DNA of 64,000 bases from Strigamia acuminata. Lineage: Eukaryota > Arthropoda > Chilopoda > Geophilomorpha > Linotaeniidae. Where the stretch lies: positions 17,236,001-17,300,000 of the forward strand of contig OX442316.1 of NCBI GenBank assembly GCA_949358305.1, read 5' to 3'. The position numbers were made by a program, and so were the translations under genes. The notes beneath the pieces are model-generated. The model was not told where the DNA came from. It saw only the letters and a program-made list of their open reading frames with translations, and ran no database searches. This document shows positions 12,501-27,500 of this stretch, piece after piece. Each line of letters starts with the position of its first letter. The stretch's first letter is position 1.

Positions 12501-15500
12501 GAATGTTGACTGAGCAAGAAGATTCCACCGCATCTGGTGCAATCTAGATGGTGTAAACGTCTTTAATCTCATCCAAACGGGTCCGGGGAAAATAAAAAAT
12601 TTGATACTTTTGTGGTTTTATTCGTCTTGGAAAATAGTATGGAAACCCGTGTGGTTCAAAAATACATTGAAATTATATTGCAACTAGCAATTCCCTGTCG
12701 AGTATTTTATAAATTATTATTTTTTTACCTAAACTTTATTGCCGTTTCTTTAAGTTTTAGGCGAATACTTTTCTTTTAGCCATCTGAAGATGGATTTTTC
12801 TTAACTCTTAGGCGTGGTTCTATAGGGAACATTTTGTAGTTCTGCCATTCACCACGGCGTTAGTGTGCTAACAGCACTAACGATCAGCAGAAGACGATAA
12901 ACAAGAAATAATGGATAAATAAATAATAATAATAATAAATAAATAAATGGATTTAACCTCTATGACTGTAGCCTAATTGAAAATTGAACTGTAATTGAAC
13001 TTTGAAAACAAAATGCAACAGTATTAAAGTTTTTCAATTGTTATTAAACAGTGATAAAGGCCCAAATTGTATTTTTTTTTAACGTGAAAAATATTTTTTT
13101 ATTAGGCTTTATCAGAAAAAATATAAAACCCACTCAGTGCAACGAGAAACGTTATACATTTTGGAAAGCGTCAAGCGAAAAGCAATCGGTGCGTTCAATA
13201 TAAAATGAATTTCCGAAATCGTGATTTTCTTGATTTTCTGAAATCAAGGAAATCGGACTTCAACTTTGAACGGCCTTAATTTTTTTGGAAATCCAACTGT
13301 TGCGCATGCGCAATTTGACTTCCTGTTTGAAATTTAAAAACTTTTGGCCGCGTTTGATAGCTCAAACTTGGTCGAAATATCACGATTTTCCCAATTGAAA
13401 TTGCAATTGCAACTTTCTCAATTGCAATTATTAAATTGCAAACAAAAATAACTGCTCTGATCGCTCTGTGTACAATTCAAGATGGCTGAAAATCAACTTG
13501 GAAATCACGGAAATCAAGAAAAGCGACTCTACACGTTGCTTTCGCGAAATCGGATTTTCTGAAATCTGATTTCGTTTTTATGACGGAAAAACCGTCACTT
13601 CCAGGCTCCCAAAATCTGCGAAAGCAGCGAAATCCATTTTAGCTTATATTGAACGCGCCTAATGTATTGTAAAATATATTTTTGAACCATGTGGGAACAT
13701 TATTTTTGATGTATTTTTCTGGGCGTAATTTCAATTTGCCAGTTTATTAGGGCTAAAAGTATGCGGTGAAACTATTTATTTCATTTTATTTTCTTTTCTT
13801 TACTTTTCTCCGATTTTCGTGCAGCTCTTCATCGGTGTTGAATGAAGCTGTGATTGGAGTGCGTTGCCACGGGAAGTGCCTTAATAAAGTTGTCTACATG
13901 TGGCTTTGTACTGCAAATCCGTTCTTTTTTTCTGCTTCCGCAGAGATGTGGGAAAGGTGTCAGTTGGCGATGTTGTTGTGTCGCTTTTTCACATGGAGAT
14001 GGAAGTAATCCTTCGCGCCTGATTTCATGTTTGCTGCTCAATCTGCTCATTAATTTCGCGATGAGATTTGCCCGCTTGGGGATAAATTTTCCGATTTTCG
14101 GCCGGAAAAACAACATCGGATTTTGGATTTTGGATTTTAAGGGTGAAACAAAACGGAATTTCGGGCTAATTCAGCTCGAGATTCAAATACAAGTGCAGTT
14201 GATTGGCAACACTTTTGTGGACACAACTTGTGGCGAGTTGATTGAGTTTAAATCCTTTTGCACTGCAGGGTCAAGATGAATGGACTCTGGAAGGTCCTTT
14301 TGTCCAATTCACCTCGATTGAATTGCCAGCTAATTGATTGCAAGGATGGGACCAACCGAGCAACGAATAGGCTTAATTTGCTTAATTGTTTGGTAGTAAA
14401 TTGGAGGGTGTGAGTACAAGTCCTGGAAAGTGCTGGGAATTTGAGGGGAAAATGGAATTTCTGTTTGGTTATTGTTACATTTTTAAATGGCTTGTAATTT
14501 GAGGGGATTTTAATTGACCGGAAATGATCGAGTGTCATTACACGAGGCATCGATGAATGGTCTGATTACATTTTAATGAAATAAACAGCCATTATCGCGG
14601 TTTGTCGGTATTGCAAATGCATTACTTGTGATCTGGAGCGGAGATAATGGTTGATGGTCTCGTTCAAGGACCCTGTCCAAGATGGCGGCACCACAAAATG
14701 TGTTTCTGGCATTTATTTACATGAATTTACACGTGTAAGCATGGACAAAGTGTGGAAATGAATATTTGCAGAGAACTTGTGTGCAAAAGTCGCATTTTAA
14801 ACACGTGTAAACACATTTACACGTGTGAAAAGGCAGTTGGAAACGCGTAAATTGATATTTACATAGGAATTCTCTGTAAAAGTCGTATTTTAAACGTGTG
14901 TAAACACATTTACACATTTGAAAAGGCATTTTTAAGCACGTAAATAGTTATTTACATAGAAATTCTCTGTAAAAGTCGTATTTTAAACATGTGTAAATAC
15001 ATTTACACGTGTAAAAAGGCATTTGGAAACGCGTAAATTGATATTTACATAGGAATTTTCTGTAAAAATCGTATTTTAAACGTGCGTAAACACATTTACA
15101 CATCTGGAAAGGCATTTTAAGCACGTAAATTGTTATTTCCATTGAAATTCTCCGTAAAATTCACATTTCAAACATGCATTTACACGTAGCAGTGACCTGT
15201 AAAGCCAGGCGAAATAAATTATTATTAAACAAACGTCATGTTCTGTGGATTTTTTTTGTTTTCGTTGACATTTTGACAGGCAATTAGTGGTAAGCAATTG
15301 ATTCGTCTCCCATTCACATGCTCGTTTACTCTGCCGACCAATCGGACGGGCAGGGGTCAGCGGGTGATTGTTGGAAATGATTTGCCAAACGGGAAGGTCA
15401 GGTGCAGGACAGGACAGGGCAGAAAGAAAGCAGATTCGTGACACGGCTGATATGGGGAGCTTTAGAGCGGCCTAAAAGTCGAATTGCTTGAAAATAAACG

Positions 15501-18500
15501 TGTAAACGCATTGCGCCGGCCTTGATGCGCTCGAAAAATGCACCGTCGGTTTGGAATGTGAGATTTCTAATTTCTCACATGTTTTTCGCACTTGCGCAGC
15601 TCCAACATCGGCTTTTCTCTCCTCTAATTGATCATCATCTTTCGGCGCCCAAGGCTGCAGCCATAATGAAATCCCAAGATGGAGATTTTTCCCTTCTAAT
15701 ACATCCAATCCGAAAACTGTTCAGTTTATCTCTAAAAGGGACCTTTAAAATTTTTTTTTTTGCTTTTTTTTAAATTTTTTGAATATTTTTTTTCGAAGAA
15801 ACTACTATATGAGCAAGCACAAGCAGTCGTAAAAACGATTAAATTAGCTTTTCTTTTCTTGGCGCCAGATGTTGTGAATATTGAACGGAAAGTCGCTTTC
15901 TCCTCCATTTCGTGACCAAATTTTCGTCTGTATCCATTTTTTTGTTTGTTTTTGTTTTCTTTGTTTTATTTTGTTAATTTTTCTGAGTTTGGCCGTATTT
16001 GGTCGTTCAATCGTGTTCGATCGATGCTCAATTAGGATAGCAGGAGTGTATCGTCATTTTGCCGGTAATCACGCTAATTACGCTCGAGTGGTGACTAAGG
16101 ATTAATTTCAGGTTGTGGTGCAGAAACCAAAACCTTTCCTGGGATTATTAGTGGCCGTGGATTGAATTGCAATTGACTGGACTTTAATTACACAATTTTG
16201 TAATTTTTTTTTTTTTTTTTTTTTAATTTGGTTATTATTATTTTTGGTAAAATTTATTTGTGTTATTTTTTTGTTAGTCGGCGCGAAATTATTCCATGCA
16301 CGTACGGTTCATCAGTTTTCGTGACCCCGAGTTGCTTTCAAGACTCGTACAAAGGTCGACTAACTGTATTGTATCTTTGGTTTAGAAATTCAATCGTTCA
16401 AAAACGTGTTTCTGGTATCAAAGTCCAAAACGTGGTCGAGATTCACGAGACAACACCGAAATAAAACAATTTTATTTTTTGTACGGAGATCGCACGTTGT
16501 GTCGGCCGACTCGAGTGGGCTTTGCGCGGCCTGGAGTAAAGCTAATCTCCGCACTAATGATAAAATCGCGTTTTTAGTTTTAATTTTTAATTTTTTTAAT
16601 TTCTTTTCGCTGATTATCAATGGATGGTTGAAGCAACAGTTGTTTAATTCTCGTAGATTAAATTGACTGTATTTTTTTTATTTCTCTTCGCTTTGTTTTC
16701 TTGTAATTTGGGCTTTGTGTTTGTATTACTCGCACACGCCACTTTGATGGCGCCGTAAAAGAATCGTTTGAGTTTTGAACTCGGTTCTTTGCATATTCGC
16801 AAATGCAATCTCTTGCTTTTTCCGTGTTACCCAACTCGTCCTTTGGGGTATGAACTTTTATTTTATACCTGAATGAATTACGATGACGATTATTACTTGT
16901 AAGATGATTCCATTTTCGTTTCATGCTTTTTTTCCCTCCTCCTTTTTCTATACTTTTATATCGTGATAATATTTATTACCCGACCTGCTTTCACGGCTAT
17001 GACTTGAGTTTTCTCTTTTCTTTTCGGTAATCGGTCGTAAAGTTAAAAGCCTGTGTAAGTTCGGGGCCATTTATGACGACTAAATGCTTTGTTGTTTTAC
17101 AGCATGTAAAATAAGCTTCTTTTTTTTTAAAGCTAGAATTGTACCGGTAATTATGATGATTGTTGTTTAAGCCATCTTTTGGGGTTTTACACAGTCGAAA
17201 AGCCGATTATCCGTGTGGTTTCGAAAATAGATTGGAATTATATGTTTTGAAATGCATTTTGTAATACAGGGTGGTCTAAAAGTCTGGTTCACAGTAAATA
17301 ATTCCCAAACTGTTTTAGATTTTGATTTCGCAAATTGATTGTCAGGGTAGTATTTTGGGGGAAATCCAATTATGATTTGACCTCAGAGGTCATCTTCAAG
17401 GTCATCCATATTGTAACTCGAGAACCGTGACAGATAGAGAGAAAAAGTGAATTAGAAAGTTGTAGAGCACGATCCAATTAGTCTAAAACTGTTTTTAAAA
17501 AATTATCTCTTTCTGAAATGTTTTGAGAAAAAAGGTTTAAAACGTTGGTTGACTCGGATACAACGAAACAATTTCGTAGAATTAACTAACTTTTAGTTGA
17601 TTTTACTGAACTTATTTTACTAAATTTATTTCAATCAACGAAAGCCTAAAGTTGCGTTTGACGAAATGTTTTTCTAGTGCAAATCGATCACTGCTGTTCA
17701 GATAACCGGTCGTTCGCTTAATCGATGTTGGGATAATCGGCGTTCTACTGCGTTTACATAATTAAAGCTAATTAAAGCAACGTTTGGGTAGAAAAATATT
17801 TATGAATTTGTGCTTGACAAAACTGGAAAACGAAGTGAGGCCAAGCAAGTAGTGACAATATTGAGAGAGAAAATAAGTGAAAATAAAACTTACTAACTAA
17901 ATGCATCTAACTCATAAGATACTAATGGATTTGCTTTAAAGCTGAACACTATTCCCATAAGACATTTAATTGCCGCTGACGAGGTTTTGAAATATTAAAT
18001 ATTTATTTATATTTTAACCACTTCAAAGTTCAAACAACGACATCTCTCTTTATAAAAAAAAAATACATTTTGCACGAAACTTAACTTTATTTATTTTCTT
18101 TTTTCAAAAATTCAATTTTTTTTTTTTAGATTTTTAAATTTAAAAATTTGTAATTTATTTTTTTTGGGTTTGTTTTTCGATGCCATTTGATTTCCATTTT
18201 GGCCCACCTCTGATATTATGCCATTGCCCTTGGTGCACGAGTATCGATTTCTCATAAACACAAAGTTTATGTTGCGTACACAATCCCAAGGATTGCTTCC
18301 TCGAGCAAGTAGGCGGACGAGTTTTCCAAAACTTGTAATTACAATTTGTTGTTGCTTTTCTGTGTTTTAATGGCGCATCGACAAATCACTTAATGAAAAC
18401 ACTGAGTGCAAATATTTGTGCACGTTTAAGACACCGCCTGAGTGTGTGGTGAGCTAGTGCAATGCGGGGAAGCCAAATATTTCTTAAATCAATTTTTATT

Positions 18501-21500
18501 TTTATTTTTATTTTTATTTTTATTTGCAGCCGCGTGGGGCTATCATCGCCAAGGATACTGTCAGGCGGGATTCAGTGCCGTCCTAACTCCGGTGAGTGTT
18601 CATTAAAACAATTCGGCAATTTTGAAATTCTTGACCTTTTTGCTTCTCGGCTTAATTTATTCACGTAAAAACGTTTGCGCTTTGCTGCATTGCTCGCTTT
18701 GCTGCATTACTCGCTCTGCCGACATCGAAGCAGGAAATAATAAAACGATTTTTCACAAATGGAATGGAGTCGTTTTTTGACCATTTTTGGTCATTTTTGG
18801 CCCCTATTTTTCATTTTTGATCATTTTTGGCCACTTTCTTTGCATTTTTGATTATTTTTGGCCTCTTTTAATCATTTTTGGCAACTTTTAAATCATTTTT
18901 GGCCACTTAATTATTTTTGGCCACTTTTAATTATTTTTGGCCACTTTTAATTATTTTTGCCCATTTTTGAACATTTAAACTATTTTTTTAAAGCGTTTTT
19001 GACCATTTTTGACTACTTTTGACCACTTTCTGTTGCCATCTGGTATCAAAATGCAAAACTTGAACTGTTTTGGTTAGTGACTATTTTGTCATTAGATGTC
19101 GCAATTAGAGTGTTTAGAAGGACATACCCAGTGGACAGCAAAGAAGTCCTCGCATTTTTGCTCTTTTAATGGACCTGGGATAGATTTCCCACGAGGGTTC
19201 CTCGAGTATTCAATTAAAACAGCATAAAAAAATCACTTAATTAAGCCGAGTGTAATATTCGGTGCTTGTGACGTCATAAGTCGGTGATTAAACAGCTGAT
19301 GTGGTACAAGGCTTGTTCGGGGCAATGATTTAGGTCTCGCTGTTTTATGGGGCATGTCTTATCAGTTTTTCCTCGACCAAATGTTCGTTCGTGAGGAATT
19401 GCAGGATCAAGTCGCTTTCCTTTCTCTTCTCTTTAATTTGGACGGAGTGTCCAGTGTGGGTCGGGCGAGTAGTCATGTAGTAAGAGTAGGCTTATCGTCT
19501 TCTTTGTGGACCATTTTCTGGCCGCGAGTCATTAATCAGGAAATTTGTCCGGCCATGAGTCGGCGATGGTTCAATCGAAATGGCGGACGAGGGGTGTTGA
19601 ACATACGGCGCCGCCTGGTGTCTTTTTTTTATTTTTTATATTTTTTTTACAGTGTTTTGGTTGTGCATGGCGGATTTTTCATGCTCTTTGACTCGCTTCG
19701 ATTTTAATTAACGTGTGAGAGGCAAAGCTGATTATCTTGTGCCACTGAATTTTTTTTTTTTTTTTTTTTTTTTTGGTGCTGCAGATTGCACTTTAATGAA
19801 TCTTTTGCAAGAATTAAAAGCCAGTTCTTCTCATTTTGTTATTGATCAATAAGGAAGGAATTTCTGCTCGTAGAGATTCGGTTGTGGGTGAAGAAAGGAA
19901 TTTTTCAAGTTAACTGTTTATTGATTCTCTATGGCTTTTGGTTTTTTTTATTTTTGGTGTTAATAGAGGGAGTTTTTAATTTCAACTGTTACTTTTTTGA
20001 TTTTTCAAGGTAGTTTTTGATTTTTTTGATTATTTTTCTTACTTTAATTTTTGATTTTTAATTTGTTTTCTTACGTTTTTAATGATTTTTTTGGTGTTTT
20101 GATTTTTTTTTCTTCAATTTTTAATAATTACTGATTTTTTTCGTCGAATTTTTAATAATTTTAATTTTTTTCGTCGAATTTTTAAAAATTTTCATTTTTT
20201 TTTATTCAATTCTTAAGTTAAGAATTATCATTATTAAAAAAAAAAAATTGCTACCACTGACACAAATTCGAAATAATTTAAATTTAAAATAATTCTCCAC
20301 AAAACTTTGTTGTATTTTTTAAAAATCCAATGAGAAACGACCAACACGGCAGTTAAAAAACCCCAGAAAAAAAAATCCGTTATATAAACTCCCAACACCA
20401 CCAGGAGCAGAAAACGTAATTAAAAGCCGGCAGAAAAATGTGTGGTTTACTTTTATATACCTACTTTAGTACCGTAGTTGTGGGAATCGGCAAGAAATTG
20501 TGCAGAAGGAAGTTTGTGTCTGCGAGTGAAGGGTGGGCCCGGAGTGAAGTCGTTCATCCGAGTGCACGTGCTGTCGTAGATTCGCATGGTTTCGACACCA
20601 TAAAACCTCGCCGTCCATGAAGTGGGGAAGGAAAGGAAGGACCCTTTCGATCGACACAAGTCGTCGAGTGGATGCTGGCGAGCGGCGACGATTATGGGGT
20701 CGAGATGCTATTTAAATGCGAGCCTCGAGTGGCCAGAACGAGGCGTTTCTCACGGGACTTTGACGACCATTTTTTTTTTTTAAAAAAAATACAAATAAAT
20801 AAAATAAAACGCCTTTTTATCAATGTTGTAAATAAATTTTATTCCTTTTTTTCTTTTATGGATTTTATTTCATCGATCGGGGAATTGATTTCGAGTCTTC
20901 CGATTTTGGCAAAAACATTTGAGAAATTTGTTTTTTTCCACTTTAATTTGCACGCGAATTTAAATTTTATGTTAAAGCTGCGCAGCAAAGCTCCAAGGGG
21001 GGCCAAAAGATAAACAACAGAAAAAGGGTCGAGATTTTCCACACTATGAATTAAATTGATTTTTTTTTTCGCTTCTCGAATTGATTTTAGGGCTGGAAAT
21101 TGATGAGTGCTACTTTAATGTTAATTTAAACAGTTTAAGCCGTATGTTAGCACGCAATTTCACCATTGGGACAAACAATAGCTGAATCCTGAGAATGTTT
21201 AGTGTCGAAACAAAAGTGTCGTTTGTTAGCCCACTTTAGGGTACGACGGGGATGAGGACTCTTTCACTCGGAGACCGATTTGGGGAAGTGACAAATGGGC
21301 AATGGCAGCCAGAAGTGTGCAAATTTGGCAATTTGAATTGAAATTGGACAATTTTTGCATTTCCATATGTCGAATTAAATTGAGAGATTTTTTTTTTAAT
21401 TTTTTTTTTTTTTTGTTTTCTAGGATAATCGTCGGTTGTTTATAGGAGCTGTTGGCAGTTGGTATTGGCAAGGTAAGACGTTTTGACGTTGAACTACGTC

Positions 21501-24500
21501 TTTCTACAGACTGGGCTGGATAGGGGAAACATTAAAATGTTGTTTTAAAAGCACATAAGTTATCTCCAAATCCGTTGTTTGGATTTCTCTGGGTAAAGAC
21601 AACGATGTGAGGACATGTCTGTTTCCCAATTAGTTCGGATAATCGATGCTTTACTGCAGGGCTTCTTAAACTGTGGGTCGCGTAAAGGTGCGTTTTCTTG
21701 TGCGATTTTTTTTTATCGCGCCACTCCAAAAACTTCACGCGCGGTTTTCTCGCTTAGCTTTACAATGACGCTTCGCTTTGCCATTTTTGTTTACGCGATT
21801 TTTAAAATTCGCGCGCGATTGACTAAAAAATCGCACATGAAAACGCACCTTGGGATTGCGAAAAATGTTTGATTTGTACATGCACATGACCATGTTGCAT
21901 TTTTAGCCTAGAAAAGTTATGTAACGGTAACGGGATCTACAATAGAGAGTTTGCGGGATGCATTTTTCCCTTATTTTTCTCTACGTTACACTATTTTAGT
22001 GCCATATCGTAAGGGAAAATTCTTTAGTGTATCGTTTTCAACACTAAATTAAAATATAGCCAATCAGAATTAGAGAACACTATATTGTTAGCTCCGCCCA
22101 TTGCAAATGGCGATTATTTTGTTGTCCCGATCAAACACATCAGAGTCACAGGTATGTAGATTGAATGATACGTGAGGCCCAAAATTGAATTTTAGGCCCA
22201 AAACCATACTTTATAGGCATAATAATGGAATTTTATGCAGAAATATGCACATTTACGTCCCCAAATTAAATTTTTAGGCCCAAAATTACTAACTGTCAGT
22301 AGTTGGCTGAAATAGTGTAGTGATAAGGGAAAAGTGCAGCCTGCAAAAACTTAATTTATCATTTTTCCCTTACACTATTTTTATACCGTATAGTGTTTAA
22401 CTGTAAGGGAAAAATGCATCCCGCAAACTCTCTAATAACGGTCTGTTACTGCTAAAACGGTAACGAATTATTGTTACGTTACGTTTGCGCTAAGGGATCG
22501 CGGAAAGAAAAAATTTAAGAAGCCCTGCTCTCAGGGGGTACGACATTCAACCGAATCTCGTTCCGAATCTCCGAATCCCGGATCTTTACATTTTATAAAA
22601 ATTTTTAATTTTTTGTCGAAAATTGGACAAAAGTTAAAATATTTTGAACTTTTTTATTAAAATAATCATCTAAATCTTTCCAAATCCTTGACACGCAGAT
22701 TCTGATTGTCGTACCCCCTGCCTGCTCTACTGTATTTATTTGTGCTGTGAGGTGAAGCCGTAAGTAGAGAGGGGCAGCAACCGATCTTCCTTGTGATTAT
22801 TGCATTGGTAGCAATCGAGGAAGCTGAAATGAACGGCATTATGACGCAATGTGTATAATTTGTCACGTTATTTTCTACTCGTATTCGTGTTTAAGTCGAA
22901 GTTTAAGTGAAACTAGGAAAAGGAGGATCGCGTTTTGCAGATAATTGCTTACATTAGGCGTGTTGGCTTTGGATTTATTTTCCGCGACCGATTTTTAGAA
23001 TTTTTTTGGGGAATGTAATGATTTTGTAACGTTTTGTGTTGTTTTTTTAGAAAACGATTACAGGAAGGAAGAAAAGTTTTGCGCATGTTTATTTATATAA
23101 AATGCGCGTCTGTGGAGGAAGTGCGGAAATTATTCCACGTTTTGTTTTGGGGTTATGAAAATTCTAAGAAATTGTTGGTCTGGATCCCAACAGACACATA
23201 AATATAGTTGTTGTTGAAAAGAGTAAGAGTTGGGTGCCAAAATGAATTTCATTACGAGTTGAATGTGACGGGGAACAGGAACTGTGGAGTTGGCGTTTAC
23301 TTTTTATATGTTGGTGCTGATTGATTACGTGGAGGATGAAGGGAGAATTGTTCTTAGGTTTGTGTTTGTTGTTGTTGTTGTTATACTAATCTCACGCTGA
23401 GACAGGTTTTGATGTGTCGTGAAATGGAGTTGATAACGTGATAGTCATAAAGGGAAGAGGTAATAAAACGGAGGAATTGATATTAAATTTAAAGAGGAAG
23501 AAAAAGCTGTTTGGGATTTGTGTTTGGATTTTTTAACGTTGAGTGGATGTTGTTTTTGTGTTTTTTGATGAATTTTTGGGGAAATTTGATGGATTTTCTT
23601 GAATTTGTTTGAATTTTTCGGAAAAATCTTTAAACTTTCTTGAATTTTTTTGAAAAACTCATTGAATATTCTTGAATTTTTTTGGAAAAATTATTAAATA
23701 TTCGTGAAGTTTTTTGGAAAAATCATTGAATATTCTTGAATTTTTTTGGAAAAATTATTAAATATTCGTGAAGTTTTTTGGAAAAATCATTGAATATTCT
23801 TGAATTTTTTTGGAAAAATTATTAAATATTCGTGAAGTTTTTTGGAAAAATCATTGAATATTCTTGAATTTTTTTGGAAAAATTATTAAATATTCGTGAA
23901 GTTTTTTGGAAAAATCATTAAATTTTCTTGGATTTTCTTGAATTTCCTTAAATTATTTGGAAATGTTGAATTCTTAGAATTTTATGGATAAATCAATGGA
24001 TATTTTGAAATATTAATGAATTTCTTAAATTTTTGGACTAAATCAATGAATTTTTTGAACTAAATCAACGAATTTTTTTAACTAAATCAACGAATTTTTT
24101 TAACTAAATCAATGAATTTCTTGAATTTTGTTTACTAAATCAATGAATTTTTCTGACTAAATCAATAAATGCATTGAATCTTTCTAAAAAAATTAAATTA
24201 TTTCTCTACGATTTCCTATCCAAACCAAAACACTTGTTTACTTTAAAAATTAATTTTCCAGGTCAAGTTTTCGTCCAGGATTTGTTTTCCCAAAGTGACT
24301 TAATAGCAACCAACGAAGGGCCCGCGAACGACGACGATAGTTATTTAGGTATATACCGTAACCATTTCCATTTGTCGTTGTTTACAAAATATGCCTAATT
24401 GTCACAATGATTTGCTTTTATATGGGACACATGTTATGTTTTGATAGCTGGGAATTTCCGTTTCACTTGCATTACTCGCAATTGTGCGCATTTGCGGCTT

Positions 24501-27500
24501 AATTTGATTTCGAAATTAGTTTGTTTTGTTTTACACAAATCTAAACATTGCGATAAGAATGAAGGGGGCCGAACGAACGGCAATACCGTGGCATGGCAAT
24601 CTCCCATTAACTCACTTCATATTTATTTCGTTTCCATTTAATAAATTCAAATGCGGGCATCGATTTTCAAACTTAATTACACATTTGTTTGCACAGATAA
24701 TATTTTCTCTCTCTCTCTCTCTCTCTTCGATTCATGACACAGGTTATTCGTCTGCCATTGGCGAATTCTCAGGTGATGAGCAACTGGACGTGGTGATTGG
24801 AATGCCTCGTGGCAGCAATCTGACTGGAAAAGTAAACAATTTTTTTTTATTAAATCTAAAAATTGAAATCACAAATCGGATTTTATGAGTTGAAATTCTG
24901 CCAAATTGGGAATAATAAAATGAAAAATGAAAAAAAAAAAAAAAAAAAAAATTATGATTGAGCTTTTTCAAGATGTAAAAAAAAAAAGAAAGAAGGAAGG
25001 AAGAAAAAAAAAGTAATTGAAAGTTGGGTCCTTCCTTCACAAGTTAATTTTCGAGAGAAATGTTGATTGCATTAATAAAAAAGTTGTAAATTCAATGCAA
25101 TCGTGCGGGTTTCTTAATATAAACTCATTTGCGCTATCTCGCGCTGCTAAGAAGCCGTTAATTTGCCACATTCCTCTTTGTCACTGCTCTTAATTACCTC
25201 TGCAGCCGATTTGTCACCATATTTAATTAGCCTGTTAACGTTTTTTCGCCGCCTGATTAGCGGTTTTGATGTGTGGCGAAATATCTGCCTATTAATTAGC
25301 AATCGTATCTCTCTGACGCATAACTGCGATGCTAAACGACTAATGAATTATTTATTTTGTTTATTTCAGATCGTTTTATTCAATTTGAAGCTGGTCAACC
25401 TCCACAATATCACCGGTGAACAAATGGGGTCTTATTTCGGGTACTCGGTGTGCGTGGTTGATGTCAATGGAGATGAGTTGGATGACATCATCGTCGGCGC
25501 GCCGTTTTATTCCGATTTGAAGAGCAAAGACGGGAGTTATGAGACTGGACGGGTTTATATCATCTACCAGGACGCCACGGTGATAAAAAATTAGTTTTAG
25601 CTTGATTTTGCACGTGAGAGTAATTTTTTTTGGATTTTTTTCTTTAAGCATCACTTTAAAAGTCGTCATTTATTGGACGGGCGGGAATCGAAGGCGCGCT
25701 TCGGTTTATCACTTACCTCGGCGGGTGACATCAACCGGGACGGATTTGGAGGTTTATAGATGTTTTTTATTTTTTTTTTTATTTGGGATTTCGATTTCTG
25801 TTAATTTTGTGGTTTTTTTTTTTTTTTTTTTTATTTTTTTCCATTAAATTGTTGGACGCGCACTCGTTTTTCTAATAGAGTTTGCGGTTAGTGAGTGTTT
25901 GGTTTGTGGAGGGGAAAGTCGGTTCATTAGAGGCTGATGAGTTGGAAACAGTTGTTTGATGAATGAGCATCAAATCCCTTGGTAAAATCCCGAGTTAAGA
26001 GAATTGCTGATTTGCTGCTAGAAGGGAATGTCGTTTGCAACTAGATTGATAGGGAAAAAAATTTTTTTTTTTTTTTTTAGAAAGGAAAAAATTAATTTGA
26101 CCGAATAATTTTGAATTTATTTTTTATTTTTATTAATTTGTTAGATTTTGTTGTCGGTGCTCCGTACGGCGGGTTAAACGCAAGAGGCGCTGTGTATGTG
26201 TTTCACGGGTCGAAGAAGGGTGTTAAAACTCGAGTTTCTCAGGTAAAGATACTGAGTGCACCCAATTTTGATTTTACACGATTTTGATTTAAATTCAATT
26301 TCCGTTTTTACACGATTTCTTTTGATTTAACACGGTTTTAAAAATTGCCTTTTCAAAATTTGATTTAAATTTTCAACGAAACATTCAGGGAATTTTCCCT
26401 CGTTTGTTGTCTATGAAATATTCAGGGAATTTCCCTTGTTGGCTACAAAATATTTAGAGAATTCCCCTTGTTTGTTGTCGAGGTCACTAGGAAATATTTA
26501 GGAAATTCTCCTTGTTTGTGGTCTACTAGGAAAAATTTAGAGAATTCCCCTTGTTGGCTAGAAAATATTAAGGAAATTCTTCATGGTTTTTTCCACAGTG
26601 TAAAAACAGAATTGGGTGTAGACGTATATAAAATGAATATTTGAATCTTGAAATGAGAAAAATGATAATTTCAGGTAATTTTTGCCGAAGATTTAGACTC
26701 GAATCTATCAACTTTCGGATTTTCCTTATCCGGGGGATTAGACATGGACATGAATGAGTATCCAGGTTAATTTTGCAATCAATCTGAAGTGTTTTTGAAA
26801 AATTGTTAACGAGTTTGTAATTTGATTGCAGATTTATTAATAGGAGCTTATAGCGCGCATAAGGCTTTCTTACTCAAGTAAAAGATTTAATTTGAATTAA
26901 TTTATTTTTTGTAACATTATTCTTATTCTTTTGAATTGGCCAGATCGAGGCCGGTTGTGTCTGTGGCAGCCAGTTTGACGGTAAATCCCGAGAAAATTAA
27001 TCTAGACGATAAAGGATGTAGTTTGTTGGACGGAAGCCTCGTGTCGTGCGTTGTGATTCATCTGTGTCTCGAGTACTCAGGTGTTGGTGTTGGCTCCAAG
27101 TTGGGTGAGTCGGATTGATCGACCGGGACGAATCGAGTAGAAATGTTTGTCGTTGTAGAGTTTGAGTTCGTTACGCGATTGGACGTTCTCAAAACGAGTG
27201 GTCCTCGAGTTTTTTTCCTCGCTAGTGAGCACGATCACGTGCAGAATGCAACGGCGACGCTCCAGAAGGAGTCCATCTACTGCAAAAGTATTTTTATTTA
27301 CATTAAGGTTGGTTTTCTTGTTTGATTTTCGAGTTTTTCGAGTTTTTAATTTTTTTTTTTTTGTAGAGTGCAGTGAAGGATAAATTAACTCCAATTATGG
27401 TGGAGGTAAATTATAGTTTGGTGGGTCAGAAAAGTGGAGTTGGGGGATTGAAACCGATCCTCGATCAGAGTGTTTCTTCTAAGTTGAAGAAGGAAGTGAG

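Larger units (their letters stand above)
9568..18529 (+). other. Integrin A long intron (about 9.0 kb)
   Basis: A phase-1 intron between the CAPRYVY and WGYHRQG exons. It carries a GC-rich, GATA-containing island (10120-10430), a 21-bp tandem array (10690-11400) with degenerate continuation, a nested TIR element (12642-13697), a 93-bp tandem repeat (14710-15190) and a pogo-type relic with an inserted element (17192-17752). The gaps 15191-17191 and 17753-18529 are AT-rich and show nothing I can name. Gene B has a similarly long intron (7.96 kb) at the same position, with different contents. Confidence 0.7.
18592..21423 (+). other. Integrin A intron (2.8 kb)
   Basis: It holds a T-rich about 20-bp tandem repeat (18775-19025), a poly(T) tract near 19750, long T-rich simple sequence (19920-20230) and a GC-richer island (20430-20760). 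I see no exon, element ends or RNA gene in the remainder. Confidence 0.6.
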
